From positions 515,173 to 579,172 of the forward strand of contig CAVPDZ010000018.1 in NCBI GenBank assembly GCA_963702755.1: DNA of 64,000 bases, given 5' to 3'. The translations under genes and the position numbers were made by a program. The stretch is from JAJPKK01 sp963702755. Its GTDB lineage: Bacteria; Pseudomonadota; Alphaproteobacteria; Rhizobiales; Xanthobacteraceae. Below the pieces are notes generated by a model that worked only from the letters and a program-made list of their open reading frames with translations, had not been told where the DNA came from and did not search any database. Position 1 is the stretch's first letter; each line of letters starts with the position of its first letter. Below, in pieces: positions 28,021-39,999 of the stretch.

Positions 28021-29394
28021 TCAACGCCCGCCGCCCCAGATGAACACATGAAGTCCGAGCCGGCGCTTGGTTATGACAAACAACAAGGTCGATTCCGTCA
28101 GCACCGCCGATGCCGTCGCGATCGCGGCGCCCGTCAGTCCGAAATGCGGAATGAGGAGCACGCACAGCGTGAGGTTGACGAGAAAGGCGGTGCCGTAAAT
28201 CGCGGCACACATCTTCTGGTGGCCGATCATGTTGAGGAGTCGTTCGGCCGGACCGACTGCGGCGCGGGCGAGGAGCCCGATCGCCATGATGAAGATCAGC
28301 GGATAGCCCGAAGCAAAGCCTGGCCCGAACAGGCTCAGGATCGGCTTGCCCAGTGCCAACAGAATGAACGTGAGCGCGAGCGACGGCCAGAACGTCCAAC
28401 GAATGGCATCGGCGATGAACCCATTGAGGCGGTCGTGCTCGCCGGCGAAATGATATTCGCTGAAGCGGTGGCCCACCGCGGCACTCACCGCAAAATAGAT
28501 GAAGTTGATCAGCGCCAGCGTCTTGGTTGCCGCGTAATAGACCGCGATCTCTTCGGGGCCGACATAGAGCTGGAGGATCAACACATCGACATAGGTGAGC
28601 AGCAGGAAAAAGCTCTCGACCAGAAAAGTCGGCAGCGCCGTTTTGAGCCAGTGTGCCACGTCGTAGCGCCGCGGCCCGGGTGCGACGTTCGCCTTGAGGC
28701 GTCGGTTGAGCAAAACGAACTGCACCAGGATCACGACCCACAGGGCAACGCACGCCGTGGCGAGCGTCACATCCGCCGTGAGCGTGCCTCCGGCGAAATA
28801 GATCGTGCTGGCGACGGCGAGGATGATCAGCGGGTGGCTGATGAAGCCCGGCACCAGCGCGAGGTCGATCCAGTTGAAGGCGCGCGATGTCGAATCCTGT
28901 ACGCCGCCGACCGGGAAGATCGGGAGCGCCAGGCTCGCGATCATGAATGGAACGACGTAATAGGCCGAGATGTGGCCGGTAAGCGCGTAAACGACCGCGG
29001 CCACCGCGGCGCCCGCCGCCGTGCCGAGAATGAAGCACACCAGCCGACTTCCAGCGAGGAAGCCGCGCAAGCCATCAAGATCGCCTGGCGTGCGGTACTC
29101 GGGAATGAATCGCTGGGTCGAGAACGGGATGCCGAGCGGACAGGCCATGCCGAGGAAGCCGACCCAGGCCCACACATAGACGTAGATGCCGAACTCGAAG
29201 CGGCCCATCCAGCGGGCCAGCAGCACCTGGCTCAGGTAAATGATGCCGGCGCTGACAACGCGGATGAAGAAGGCCGCGCCGGCCATGCGCTGAGCGGCTG
29301 ACCGGTCGCTGCCGTCGGCACGCCACGACGCCAGGCGGCCGAGGAGACCGCCGAGTACCGTGCGTGACGAACCGATGGCTTCGCTCAAGGTCAA
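28021..29394 (-). CDS. Polysaccharide flippase, MATE/MOP superfamily (Wzx-like)
   Basis: 457 residues, intact, with about twelve to fourteen hydrophobic helices in pairs, for example AAFFIRVVSAGIIYLSQVLL, LVCFILGTAAGAAVAAVVYA and PLIFIMAIGLLARAAVGPAE. Loops such as WMGRFEFGIYVYVWAWVGFL are typical of the polysaccharide biosynthesis protein family. It would translocate lipid-linked glycan across the inner membrane. No glycosyltransferases lie in this window, but the next gene is a CelD-type acyltransferase 3 bp downstream. Both may modify or export a surface polymer. Confidence 0.87.
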   Translation of the reverse strand: MTLSEAIGSSRTVLGGLLGRLASWRADGSDRSAAQRMAGAAFFIRVVSAGIIYLSQVLLARWMGRFEFGIYVYVWAWVGFLGMACPLGIPFSTQRFIPEYRTPGDLDGLRGFLAGSRLVCFILGTAAGAAVAAVVYALTGHISAYYVVPFMIASLALPIFPVGGVQDSTSRAFNWIDLALVPGFISHPLIILAVASTIYFAGGTLTADVTLATACVALWVVILVQFVLLNRRLKANVAPGPRRYDVAHWLKTALPTFLVESFFLLLTYVDVLILQLYVGPEEIAVYYAATKTLALINFIYFAVSAAVGHRFSEYHFAGEHDRLNGFIADAIRWTFWPSLALTFILLALGKPILSLFGPGFASGYPLIFIMAIGLLARAAVGPAERLLNMIGHQKMCAAIYGTAFLVNLTLCVLLIPHFGLTGAAIATASAVLTESTLLFVITKRRLGLHVFIWGGGR

Positions 29395-29640
29395 ATCCGG
29401 CCTCCGTGGTCAAAACGTCTGATCCGCAGGCACGCAAGAGAGCGGCAACTTGCGCGCCGGCAATTCCGGACCTCGCGCCCAAATGCACACCCGGCGAAAC
29501 CACCGCTTCTTTGCGGCTGAGTTTCGACCGTCTTGCCCACCTCCCGGCTTAAGCACCCCGACTTTAACGGTCCGGGCTTAAGCTTCGGTTGGTCCTGGTT
29601 CCGCGAGGGTGGAGCAGCGGCCGGAAGGCTTAAAATCGCG

Positions 29641-30528
29641 TTAATGCCCGACCGCTTGGAGCGCGGCCGCGACCGCGCGCCGCTCCTCTGCCGAGAGTGC
29701 CGGCTGCGGCGGGACCGGATTGCCGACGTCGTAGCCTTGCAGTTCGAGGCCCGCCTTGATGCAGGCCGCGAGATTGAAGCGCGCGAACGCCTCGTTGATC
29801 CGCCACAGCCGGCGCTGCAGCGTCATCGCTTCAGGCCACGCGCCGGCGCGGCAGAGATCGTAGAGCCGCACGCTTTCCCGTGGAACGATGCAGGCCGGCC
29901 CTGCCATCCAGCCGACGCCGCCGATCAGCATGACCGCGGCCGGAATATGGGCCGACGCCGAGAAGACGGCGATGTTCTCGCCACAACGGTTCATGATCGA
30001 GAGCAGACGGCCGGTATTGCTCGATGCGTCCTTGATGTAGCGGATGCGCTCATGCGCCGCGAGGCGAGCAATGACGTCGAGCGACAGGTCGCTGCGTTGG
30101 AATTGCGGATTGGTATAGAGCACGACCGGAATGTCGACCGCGTCGGCAATGGCGCGGAAATAACTCTCGACCTCGGCATCCTTCAGCGGGAAGTACGCTT
30201 CGAGAATCGCGAGGATGCCGTCGGCGCCCATGCGCTGATAATCGCGCGCCTGGGCGACCGCGTCGGCGGTCGCGGTCGAAGCGACGCCGGCAACGACCGG
30301 CACCCGCCGTGCCGCTGCCTCGATGGTCGCCTGCACGATCGCGGCGCGCTGGCCGCGGTCGAGATAGGCGAACTCGCCGGTCGAGCCGAGCGGCGTCAGC
30401 CCATGCACGCCCGCGCCGATGAGATCGTTGACGAGCGTTTGCAGCACCTTTGTCTTGACGCGGCCGTCGCCGTCAACGGGCGACACAAGATACGGGAAGA
30501 CGCCATGAAAGTCGGGTGCGGTCGTCAT
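29641..30528 (-). CDS. DapA-family aldolase/lyase (dihydrodipicolinate synthase-like)
   Basis: 295 residues forming a TIM barrel. The Schiff-base lysine is in RIRYIKDASSNTG, the catalytic Tyr in IPVVLYTNPQF and the pyruvate loop in GSTGEFAYLD (GSTGE instead of GTTGE). These changes and the divergence from the DapA at 1-385 point to another 2-oxoacid aldolase or a sugar acid dehydratase. It ends with a stop at 29641. It lies 5 bp downstream of the DUF924 gene and probably shares the transcript with it and the acyl-CoA synthetase. The gap 29395-29640 upstream of the flippase holds no gene I can see. Confidence 0.88.
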   Translation of the reverse strand: MTTAPDFHGVFPYLVSPVDGDGRVKTKVLQTLVNDLIGAGVHGLTPLGSTGEFAYLDRGQRAAIVQATIEAAARRVPVVAGVASTATADAVAQARDYQRMGADGILAILEAYFPLKDAEVESYFRAIADAVDIPVVLYTNPQFQRSDLSLDVIARLAAHERIRYIKDASSNTGRLLSIMNRCGENIAVFSASAHIPAAVMLIGGVGWMAGPACIVPRESVRLYDLCRAGAWPEAMTLQRRLWRINEAFARFNLAACIKAGLELQGYDVGNPVPPQPALSAEERRAVAAALQAVGH

Positions 30529-30533
30529 GTCAG

Positions 30534-31106
30534 CTATCCTGCAAATCCGCCGCCATCGAGAAACGCCTGTTCTTCGGTCGTGGTCACGCGGCCAAGTGCC
30601 GTGTTGCGGTGAGGGAAGCGACCAAAGCGGCGGATGATATCGGCATGCTTCTTCGCGTAGTCGATTTGCTCTTCATTTCCCAAGACGCGGCAGAGTTCGC
30701 AACAGCGCTCCTGGTCGGCAAGATCCTCCGAATGCATGAACGGAAGATAGAAGAAGATGCGCTCGGCAGGCGCGATCTTGAGATCAAAGCCCCAGGCAAT
30801 GGCGCGATCCGCCACCGCACGGGCAAGCGGATCAGTTGAAAAGGCGGCCGGACTGCCGCGGAACATGTTGCGGGGAAATTGATCGAGCACGATGAGGAGA
30901 GCAAGCGCTCCCTCCGGGTTATCGTCCCAACCGGCCAGCAAGCCGTTGGCTGCCGCCGCGTGAAGCGATCGGAATTTGTTGCGGATTTCAGTGTCGATAT
31001 CATCATCCTTGGCGAACCATCGGTCCGGACCGAGCGCGCGCCAATAGGCAACCACGTCGGCGGCGGATGGCAACGCGGCACCGGCAGATCGCTCGCCCGC
31101 AATCAC
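30534..31106 (-). CDS. DUF924 family protein
   Basis: 190 residues from GTG 31106. Family signatures are VVAYWRALGPDRWFAKDDDI, ALLIVLDQFPRNMFRGSP and FFYLPFMHSEDLADQERC, then GRFPHRNTALGR. The fold is all-helical, TPR-like, and the function is unknown. The GTGA overlap with the stop of the acyl-CoA synthetase indicates translational coupling. Confidence 0.9.
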   Translation of the reverse strand: MIAGERSAGAALPSAADVVAYWRALGPDRWFAKDDDIDTEIRNKFRSLHAAAANGLLAGWDDNPEGALALLIVLDQFPRNMFRGSPAAFSTDPLARAVADRAIAWGFDLKIAPAERIFFYLPFMHSEDLADQERCCELCRVLGNEEQIDYAKKHADIIRRFGRFPHRNTALGRVTTTEEQAFLDGGGFAG

Positions 31107-32939
31107 AATCTGATGTCTCCTGCGACGATCCGGCGATAGAGCGCTCCGTCGAGACGCACATAGGCGGCGCGCGTCGGATCGTCAAAGAAGATAGGATCAC
31201 GCACGGCGTCCGGATCGAAGCCATCCTTCAACAGATCGATCTTGCGTTGCTTGAAGGTCGCGGTCACGTCGACCTCATGCCGGATGCGCAGAAACAACGG
31301 GCGTGCATAGTCGGGCAGCCGCGCCGCAAGATGCGAGCGCAACGCGACGAGATCGATGTCGGATTCGCACATGATCGCCGCCATGCCGGCGCGGCCCTCC
31401 CGGCCGGCGATCGCAACGCCATAGACGTTGGCATCGGTGATTCCGGGAAATGTGCACAACGCCTCGGAAACCTCCGTGGTCGAGACGTTCTCGCCCTTCC
31501 AACGGAAGGTGTCGCCGATGCGATCGACAAAATAGAAGTAGCCTTGGGCATCACGGCGCATCAGGTCGCCGGAGCGAAACCAGGTGTCGCCGGGCTCGAA
31601 GACATTGTGAAGGACCTTGCCGCCGTTTTGTCCGGCATCGGCATAACCCTCGAAACGGCCTGCCGGCTTCGAGGGGTCCTTGAATATCCGTGCGATCGCC
31701 TCGCCGACTTCGCCGGGAGGCGCTTCTTCGCAGAAACCCGCAGCGTTGCGCACCGGCAGTTCTTTCTCGACGTCGAAGCGGACGATCCGCGTGGGGAAGT
31801 TCGCCTTGAGATACCAGGGAATGCGACCGACCGCGCCGGGCTTGCCCTCGAAATTGAACAGCGCGAGGTTGCCTTCGGTCGCGGCATAGAACTCGAGGAT
31901 GCGCGGAATCGCAAAGCGCGTCTTGAATTCGTCCCAGATGTCGTGACGCAATCCGTTGCCGCAGCAGATGCGCAAGCTATGGTTTCGCTCATTCTTCTGC
32001 GGCGGGGTGTTGAGGAGATAGCGGCACAGTTCACCGATATACATGAACATCGTGCAGCGATGGCGCACCACGTCATTCCAGAATTCGGTTGCCGAAAATC
32101 GGTCGCGAATGAAAACGGTCCCGCCGGTGAACAGCGTTGCGCCCGTCGCCACCACGCCGCCGCTCGTGTGATACATCGGCAGGCAGTCGTACATGCGATC
32201 GTCGGGGCCGGCATTGAGTACGCCCGCAAACGCCTCGCTCGCGAGCATCAGGCGGAAATGATTGATGTTCGCCGCCTTCGGACGACCGGTGGTACCGGAA
32301 GTATAGATAAAGAGTGCCTGATCCTCGGTGGTGATCGCCGGCCGCTCAGCGATCGCGAGCGGACGCCCGTCGAGTACCGCGGCGGCCTCGTCGAGGCGCG
32401 GCACATCCGAAGCGCCGGCGCTTTTTTGCCTCGCCAAACATCCAGAGCCGCGGCGCAGTCGTGCGGTAGGTATTGCTTGAGGCAAGCGTATCGATGAGAT
32501 CAGCGGCCACGATCAGGTGGCTTGGCTTGACGATGTCGATGCAATAAGCGAGCGCCGGTCCTGCGAGATTGGTGTTGAGCAGCGCGACCGTGCCGCCGGC
32601 TCGGATGACGCCGAGCCAGATCGCCACATATTCCGGCCGGTTTCCCATCATCAGGCCGACGACGTCGCCCTTGGCGATTCGTTGCCCCAGCGCCCACCGC
32701 GCATAGCGGCAGGAATGCTCGGCCAGTTCCCGATAAGTGAGGGTCTCACGGTCGGAGACGAGCGCCGGCTTGTCGCCATAGCGCTCCGCGAGCTCGTCAA
32801 TGACGACGGGAAAGATGCGGGTCGGGTGGCGGGCGATCGGCGACGTGCGCCGCAGCGTGCGCATGGCGCCGGAAAGAAACACGGCTTCATCACGCAGCCG
32901 CGCGGCGCCCCGCTTCAAGCCTCCCATCAATCCACTCAT
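31103..32939 (-). CDS. Long-chain/very-long-chain acyl-CoA synthetase (FadD/FATP-like), one +1 frameshift
   Basis: About 611 residues if one base of the T run 32422-32427 is dropped (AAA run on the coding strand). Frame one: RRTSPIARHPTRIFPVVIDE to APRLWMFGEAK. Frame two: SAGASDVPRLDEAA onward, with the AMP-binding P-loop FIYTSGTTGRPKAANINHFR and the motifs YAATEGNL, TWFRSGDLMRRDAQGYFYFV and DRIGDTFRWKGENVSTTEV. Order and spacing fit FATP-type synthetases that activate long fatty acids, bile acids or sterol side chains to CoA thioesters. It overlaps DUF924 by four bases and is divergent from the ATP synthase operon. Confidence 0.9.
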
Positions 32940-33330
32940 GATCGTCTCGCGACGGCGCGCTCATGATCCTCGCAACGGCGAGGCCGCTTGGTGCGGACAT
33001 CGCGCACCATCCGGGAGTCGTGCGCTGGTGGCAAGACCAATCAGGCTGACTTCGTTCCGTCAGCTTGGCCGCCCTGGTTCGTAAGAAGCGCACCGGTTGG
33101 TGCATCGCTCAACGACACGTTTGCCTACTGGTTCGCTCTCGACTCGCAAGTGCGGGGAACAACGCCGTATTGCACCGCAACGGCTGCCGTGTTAGCAAAC
33201 CCGCGATTTTACTGGGCGGCGCCGATCCCGGCGCTCCTGATAAGTCAAAAATCTCCATCATTTCCAAGGGCTTGCGCCTCGATCCAGCAGGCGTTGGAGC
33301 GGTGGAAATGGGCGCATTGCGGGCGATAGC
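32940..33330. other. 390-bp gap upstream of the ATP synthase operon
   Basis: No coding sequence is supported here. It must hold the promoters of the divergent acyl-CoA synthetase and atpH. A stretch less rich in GC around 33200-33260 (gcgattttactgggc, gataagtcaaaaatctccatc) is the likeliest place for the atp promoter, but I see no convincing -35/-10 pair. In several relatives priA lies before atpH; it does not here. Confidence 0.5.
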
Positions 33331-33890
33331 GTGGCTGCAGAAAATCCGATCGTCTCCGGAATGGCGGGTCGTTACGCAACGGCCTTGTTCGAGCTCGCGC
33401 TCGAATCGAATGCCATTGATTCCGTCACCGCCGACCTGAACACTTTTTCGGGTTTGCTTGGCGCAAGCCCCGACTTGGCGCGTCTTGTCCGCAGTCCGGT
33501 GTTTTCGTCTGCCGCGCAGGCGCAGGCGCTGACCGCGGTGCTCGACAAAGTCGGCATCGGCGGAATCGCAGCGCGATTTCTCCATGTCGTGGCCGCGAAC
33601 CGGCGGTTGTTCGCGGTGCGCGATATCATCCGGGCCTATATGGATATGGTGGCGCGGCACAAGGGCGAGGTCGCGGCTCAGGTGACCGTTGCCGAGCCGC
33701 TGTCGGACGCTCGCCTTGCCGAACTCCGCGACACGCTGCGCGCCGTGACCGGAAAAGATGTTCGGGTCGACGTCAAGGTCGATCCCTCGATCATTGGCGG
33801 CCTTGTCGTCAAACTCGGCAGCCGCATGGTCGACAGCTCGCTTCGCACGAAGCTCAATGCACTCAGACACGCCATGAAAGAGGTCGGCTG

Positions 33891-33891
<1 letters not shown>
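33331..33891 (+). CDS. atpH: ATP synthase F1 subunit delta
   Basis: 186 residues from GTG 33331 (MAAENPIVSGMAGRYATALF), matching the usual alphaproteobacterial N-terminus; ATG 33361 would cut the conserved start. The N-terminal helical domain runs to about residue 105, then the C-terminal strand domain (VTVAEPLSDARLAELRDTLR and VDPSIIGGLVVKLGSRMVDS). Delta joins the F1 head to the peripheral b stalk. Its stop overlaps the atpA start by one base. Confidence 0.97.
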
Positions 33892-35421
<1,530 letters not shown>

Positions 35422-35456
35422 GTCGCAAGAAACCGAGATCACGACAGACCGAGATC

Positions 35457-36332
35457 ATGGCCAGCCTCAAGGACATGCGCGTCCGCATCGCCGCGACCAA
35501 GGCGACGCAGAAGATCACCAAGGCGATGCAAATGGTCGCGGCCTCCAAACTGCGCCGCGCCACGGCGGCTGCAGAGGCCTCGCGTCCCTATGCCGAGCGC
35601 ATGGAAAGGGTGCTTGGCAATATCGCCGCGTCGATCGGCAACAATCCCGGCGCGCCGCGGCTTCTGGCGGGCACCGGCTCCGATCAGGTCCATCTTCTCC
35701 TTGTCTGCACCGGAGAGCGCGGGCTGTGCGGTCCGTTCAATTCGGCGATCGTGCGGCTGGCCCGCGAGCGCGCCAATGCGCTCATCGCCGAGGGCAAGGA
35801 GGTCAAGTTCTTCTGCGTCGGCCGCAAAGGCTATGACCAGATCAAGCGTCAGTACGAGAGTCGCATCATCGAAACCGTCGATCTGCGCTCGGTGCGGCAG
35901 ATCCGGTTCGAAAATGCCGACGCGATCGGTCGCAAGATCGTTGCCTTGTTCGACGCCGGCGGTTTCGACGTCTGCACCTTGTTCTTCTCGCGCTTCAAGT
36001 CGGTCATTGCCCAGATACCGACCGCACAGCAGCTCATTCCTGCGGTGTTTCCCGAGGTCGCGTCGGATCGCGCCAGCGCGGTCTACGAATACGAGCCGGA
36101 CGAAGAGGACATCCTCAAGGAACTCCTGCCGCGCAACATCTCGGTGCAGATTTTCCGCGCCCTGATGGAGAACATGGCCTCCTTCTACGGCGCGCAGATG
36201 ACTGCGATGGACAACGCCACGCGCAACGCCGGCGACATGATCCGCAGGCAGACGCTGACCTATAACCGAACGCGTCAGGCAATGATTACCAAGGAACTGA
36301 TCGAGATCATCTCGGGTGCCGAGGCGGTGTAG
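35457..36332 (+). CDS. atpG: ATP synthase F1 subunit gamma
   Basis: 291 residues, intact. The N-terminal coiled-coil helix is clear (MASLKDMRVRIAATKATQKI, TKAMQMVAASKLRRA), as are CTGERGLCGPFNSAI and the C-terminal rotor helix with NATRNAGDMI and YNRTRQAMITKELIEIISGA. Gamma is the rotating central shaft that couples proton flow to catalysis. It lies between atpA and atpD in the standard F1 operon order. Confidence 0.98.
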   Translation: MASLKDMRVRIAATKATQKITKAMQMVAASKLRRATAAAEASRPYAERMERVLGNIAASIGNNPGAPRLLAGTGSDQVHLLLVCTGERGLCGPFNSAIVRLARERANALIAEGKEVKFFCVGRKGYDQIKRQYESRIIETVDLRSVRQIRFENADAIGRKIVALFDAGGFDVCTLFFSRFKSVIAQIPTAQQLIPAVFPEVASDRASAVYEYEPDEEDILKELLPRNISVQIFRALMENMASFYGAQMTAMDNATRNAGDMIRRQTLTYNRTRQAMITKELIEIISGAEAV

Positions 36333-36368
36333 CCGCCGCGCATCCATTCCCACCTACGAGGACCACGT

Positions 36369-37803
36369 ATGGCCAAGAAAGTTGGACACATCACCCAGGT
36401 CATCGGCGCCGTCGTCGACGTGCAGTTCGGCGAGCACCTGCCGGCGATCCTGAACGCCCTCGAGACCAGCAACCAGGGCAGCCGTCTGGTCCTGGAAGTG
36501 GCGCAGCACCTCGGCGAATCGACCGTGCGCACGATCTCGATGGACACGACGGAAGGGCTGGTGCGCGGCCAGGAGGTGACCGATACGGGAGAGCCGATCG
36601 CGGTTCCGGTCGGCGAAGGCACGCTCGGGCGAATCATGAACGTGGTCGGCGATCCGGTCGATGAGGCGGGCCCGCTGAAGTACGAGATACGGCGACCGAT
36701 CCACCAGCCGGCGCCGGCCTATACCGAGCAATCGACGGAAGCGCAGATCCTGGTCACCGGCATCAAGGTGGTTGACCTGCTTGCGCCTTACGCCAAAGGC
36801 GGCAAGGTCGGCCTTTTCGGCGGCGCCGGCGTCGGCAAGACCGTGCTGATTCAGGAACTCATCAACAACGTCGCCAAGGCCCACGGCGGTTATTCGGTAT
36901 TCGCGGGCGTCGGCGAACGCACCCGCGAAGGCAACGACCTCTATCACGAGTTCATCGACTCCAAGGTCAACGCCGATCCGCACCACCCCGATCCGAACGT
37001 GAAGTCGAAGTGCGCGCTCGTCTATGGCCAGATGAACGAGCCGCCCGGCGCGCGCGCCCGCGTCGGCCTGTCGGGCCTGACCGTCGCGGAATATTTCCGC
37101 GACCAGGGCCAGGACGTGCTGTTCTTTGTCGACAACATCTTCCGGTTCACCCAGGCGGGCTCCGAGGTGTCGGCACTGCTCGGCCGCATCCCGTCGGCGG
37201 TGGGCTACCAGCCGACGCTCGCAACCGACATGGGCGCCCTGCAGGAGCGCATCACGACCACGACGAAAGGGTCGGTCACGTCGGTCCAGGCGATCTATGT
37301 GCCGGCCGACGACCTCACCGATCCGGCACCGGCGACGTCGTTCGCCCACCTTGATGCCACCACCGTGCTGTCACGGGGCATCGCCGAAAAGGGAATTTAT
37401 CCGGCCGTCGATCCGCTCGAACTCGACGTCGCGCATGCTGTCGCCGCTCGTCGTCGGGGACGAGCATTACCAGGTCGCGCGTCAAGTCCAGCAAGTGTTG
37501 CAGCGCTACAAGGCGCTGCAGGACATCATCGCGATCCTGGGCATGGATGAGCTTTCCGAAGAAGACAAGCTCACCGTCGCGCGCGCCCGCAAGGTCGAGC
37601 GCTTCTTGTCCCAGCCATTCCATGTCGCAGAAGTGTTCACCGGCTCGCCGGGCAAGTTCGTCGAACTTCCCGACACCATCCGCGGCTTCAAAGGGCTGTG
37701 CGATGGCCAGTACGACCACCTCCCCGAGGCCGCGTTCTACATGGTCGGGACGATCGACGAGGCCGTCGAGAAGGCAAAGAAGCTTGCGGCCGAGGCCGCG
37801 TAA
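36369..37803 (+). CDS. atpD: ATP synthase F1 subunit beta, one +1 frameshift
   Basis: About 477 residues once one A of the pair at 37420-37421 is removed: VDPLDSTSRMLSPLVVGDEH is interrupted after DPL. Frame one has the P-loop GGAGVGKTVLIQELI, the catalytic Glu in GVGERTREGNDLYHE and Walker B VLFFVDNIFRFTQAGSEVS. Frame two has VQQVLQRYKALQDIIAILGM with the DELSEED lever (MDELSEEDKLTVARARK) and the tail. Beta holds the catalytic sites of F1. It is essential, so the break is read as an error. Confidence 0.97.
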
Positions 37804-37824
37804 CGCGACATCGAGACGGCTGCC

Positions 37825-38229
37825 ATGGATAGGTTTCACTTCGAGCTTGTTTCGCCGGAAAGGCTCGTCTTTTCCGGCGAAGTGACCCAGGTCGACGTGC
37901 CGGGCGAGGAGGGCGACTTCGGCGTTCTCGCCGGCCACGCGCCCTACATCGCGACGTTGAAGCCCGGCATCCTCACCATCTACGGCGAGGGAGCACCGAA
38001 CCGCGTCGTGGTTCACGGCGGCTTTGCGGAGGCCGGACCGACCGGCCTTACGGTGCTTGCCGAGCAGGCCGTGTTCGCGTCGGACTTCGATGCCGCCGCG
38101 ATCGCCGACGCCATTACGGATGCGCAAGAAGATTTGGCCGATGCGCAGACCGACGCTGCCCGCGACAAGGCCCGCGAACGTCTCGATCAGCTCGGCATGC
38201 TCAAGACCGCGCTCGGGCTCGGCGGCTGA
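37825..38229 (+). CDS. atpC: ATP synthase F1 subunit epsilon
   Basis: 134 residues. The N-terminal beta sandwich is complete (MDRFHFELVSPERLVFSGEV, VPGEEGDFGVLAGHAPYIAT), followed by the C-terminal helical hairpin (DITDAQEDLADAQTDAARDK region). Epsilon is the regulatory rotor subunit that can inhibit ATP hydrolysis. It is the last gene of the F1 operon and ends 6 bp before the convergent rppH stop, with no clear terminator between them. Confidence 0.97.
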   Translation: MDRFHFELVSPERLVFSGEVTQVDVPGEEGDFGVLAGHAPYIATLKPGILTIYGEGAPNRVVVHGGFAEAGPTGLTVLAEQAVFASDFDAAAIADAITDAQEDLADAQTDAARDKARERLDQLGMLKTALGLGG

Positions 38230-38235
38230 GGATCT

Positions 38236-38748
38236 TTACGCGCCGGCGAAGCGGGAGAACTCCCGGACCACGCGCTCGTAGGTCGCACGCTTGAACGGCA
38301 CCACGAGGTCGGGCAGGTTCTTCATCGGCTCCCATTTCCAGGCGATGAATTCCGGCTCATGCGCGCCGCCGCCGGGAGTGGCAATGTCGATCTCGCGATC
38401 TTCGCCGGTGAAGCGCAGCGCGAACCATTTTTGAGACTGGCCCCGATACTTCCCGCCCCAGGCCTGTCCGACGATCTCGCGGGGAATATCGTAAGTCAGC
38501 CAGTCGTCGATCGCGCCGAGCTTCTCGACCGAGCGAATGTTGGTTTCCTCGTAAAGCTCGCGCAAGGCGGCGGGCCACGGGTCCTCGCCGTCGTCGATCC
38601 CGCCCTGCGGCATCTGCCAGACATGGGTTTCGTCAATATGTTCGGGACCGGAGGCGCGACGGCCGATGAAGACGAGGCCGGCGCGATTGATGACAGTCAG
38701 CCCGACGCAGGGGCGATAGGGCAAATCCTCAAAGCGGCTTGCTCTCAT
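38236..38748 (-). CDS. rppH: RNA pyrophosphohydrolase (Nudix)
   Basis: 170 residues. The Nudix box is GGIDDGEDPWPAALRELYEE followed by TNI, with the standard REUXEE core. FIGRRASGPEHIDETHVWQM and the Trp-rich segment SQKWFALRFTGEDREI are typical of RppH/NudH. It removes pyrophosphate from 5' ends of mRNA and so starts decay. It follows the divergent polysaccharide deacetylase by 27 bp, as in other Rhizobiales. Confidence 0.94.
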   Translation of the reverse strand: MRASRFEDLPYRPCVGLTVINRAGLVFIGRRASGPEHIDETHVWQMPQGGIDDGEDPWPAALRELYEETNIRSVEKLGAIDDWLTYDIPREIVGQAWGGKYRGQSQKWFALRFTGEDREIDIATPGGGAHEPEFIAWKWEPMKNLPDLVVPFKRATYERVVREFSRFAGA

Positions 38749-38775
38749 GAGCCCACTCGGACGGTTAGCGGTGGT

Positions 38776-39999
38776 CTAGCTCGATTTGCCGCGCGCCGCC
38801 GCTGCGGTGATCGGTACCAGCGTGAAACCCCGACTTTCGACGCCCTTGGCCCACGAGGCAATGCGTTCGATCGTCACCTGTCGCGCCGAACCAACTCCAA
38901 CCGCGAGGCCGGTGTCGCGCGCGATGCCTTCAAGCTTCACCAGGGCGCGATCGATTTCCGCCGCCGACGGCACCGCATCGATCATCGCATTTCCCTTGGC
39001 GAACGGCTGGCTGCTGCCGCCGGCAATCTGGCCCGCCAAGCTGCGAGGCGAACTGCCGTCATCCACGTATATCAACCCGCGTTTGCCGATTTCGCGCAGG
39101 ATTGGCGAGAACGACATTTCCGACGCGGTGAAACGCGCGCCCATCTGGTTCACGATCCCCACATAGCCTTGAAACCGGCTCATCGCCCATTGGAGGCGCT
39201 CGGCGTTTTGCTCAGGCGTTGTGGTCGTGAGGAGCGTTTGTGGACCCGGATCATTGTCCGGATAATCGAATGGTTCCATCGGCACCTGGAGCAGCACTTC
39301 GTGCCCGAGACTGCGTGCTCGCCCCGAGATACGATCGAGTTCTGCTCCATACGGCGCGAACGCGAAAGTAACAGCGCCCGGCAGCTTATTGATTGCCTCG
39401 GTCGTTACGCTGTTCGAAATCCCAAGACCGGCAATGACGATCGCGATCTGGGGCGAATTCGATTTGGCCTGGAAGGGCCGCGCATAGGCTTGGGCGGCGC
39501 GCAGACCATCGGCACCGACGCGCGGGATCGGTCCGAATTTTGTCATTTCGATAAGCTGGGTGTCGCTGCCGCCGGCCGCGGCGCTGGGTACCGGTTCGCT
39601 GGCCGACGGGATTCTGACCTCCTGACGGGCGCCGCTCTTGCCGTCGATGATGGTGACGACATGCTCGCCGCCGGACTTTTCCGGCGCCTTGTCGTCCGTA
39701 CCGCCCGGCTCTCGCGCCGGCGGCCGCGAAACGGCCGCAGGCACCACGCGCACGGGAGCGTCGCCTTCAGGCTTCGAGGCTTCTGCTCCCTGTTCTGTCC
39801 CGCCTACCGCCTTCAGCCCGGCATTGACGACCACCATGGGTTCGCCGCCCAGGGGGTCGGTGTGGAGCAGGCTCCAGCCGAGGAATACGGAAATTGCGAT
39901 GCCTAGGGCCGCGGCGACGATAGGTGCCGCCGGCAGCCGCTTTCGTGGCTGTTTCCGATTCACGCCCAATGGAGCGTTCAATTCGTCATTGGGGATCAC
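38776..39999 (-). CDS. Divergent polysaccharide deacetylase family protein
   Basis: 407 residues with one N-terminal transmembrane segment (IVAAALGIAISVFLGWSLL) and a long low-complexity linker to about residue 150. The divergent polysaccharide deacetylase domain follows: QIAIVIAGLGISNSVTTEAI, LPGAVTFAFAPYGAELDRIS, VLLQVPMEPFDYPDNDPGPQ and LIYVDDGSSPRS. In this family the sites of NodB-type deacetylases are changed, so activity is uncertain; cell-envelope maintenance is likely from its place next to envC and ctpA. Confidence 0.9.
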   Translation of the reverse strand: MIPNDELNAPLGVNRKQPRKRLPAAPIVAAALGIAISVFLGWSLLHTDPLGGEPMVVVNAGLKAVGGTEQGAEASKPEGDAPVRVVPAAVSRPPAREPGGTDDKAPEKSGGEHVVTIIDGKSGARQEVRIPSASEPVPSAAAGGSDTQLIEMTKFGPIPRVGADGLRAAQAYARPFQAKSNSPQIAIVIAGLGISNSVTTEAINKLPGAVTFAFAPYGAELDRISGRARSLGHEVLLQVPMEPFDYPDNDPGPQTLLTTTTPEQNAERLQWAMSRFQGYVGIVNQMGARFTASEMSFSPILREIGKRGLIYVDDGSSPRSLAGQIAGGSSQPFAKGNAMIDAVPSAAEIDRALVKLEGIARDTGLAVGVGSARQVTIERIASWAKGVESRGFTLVPITAAAARGKSS

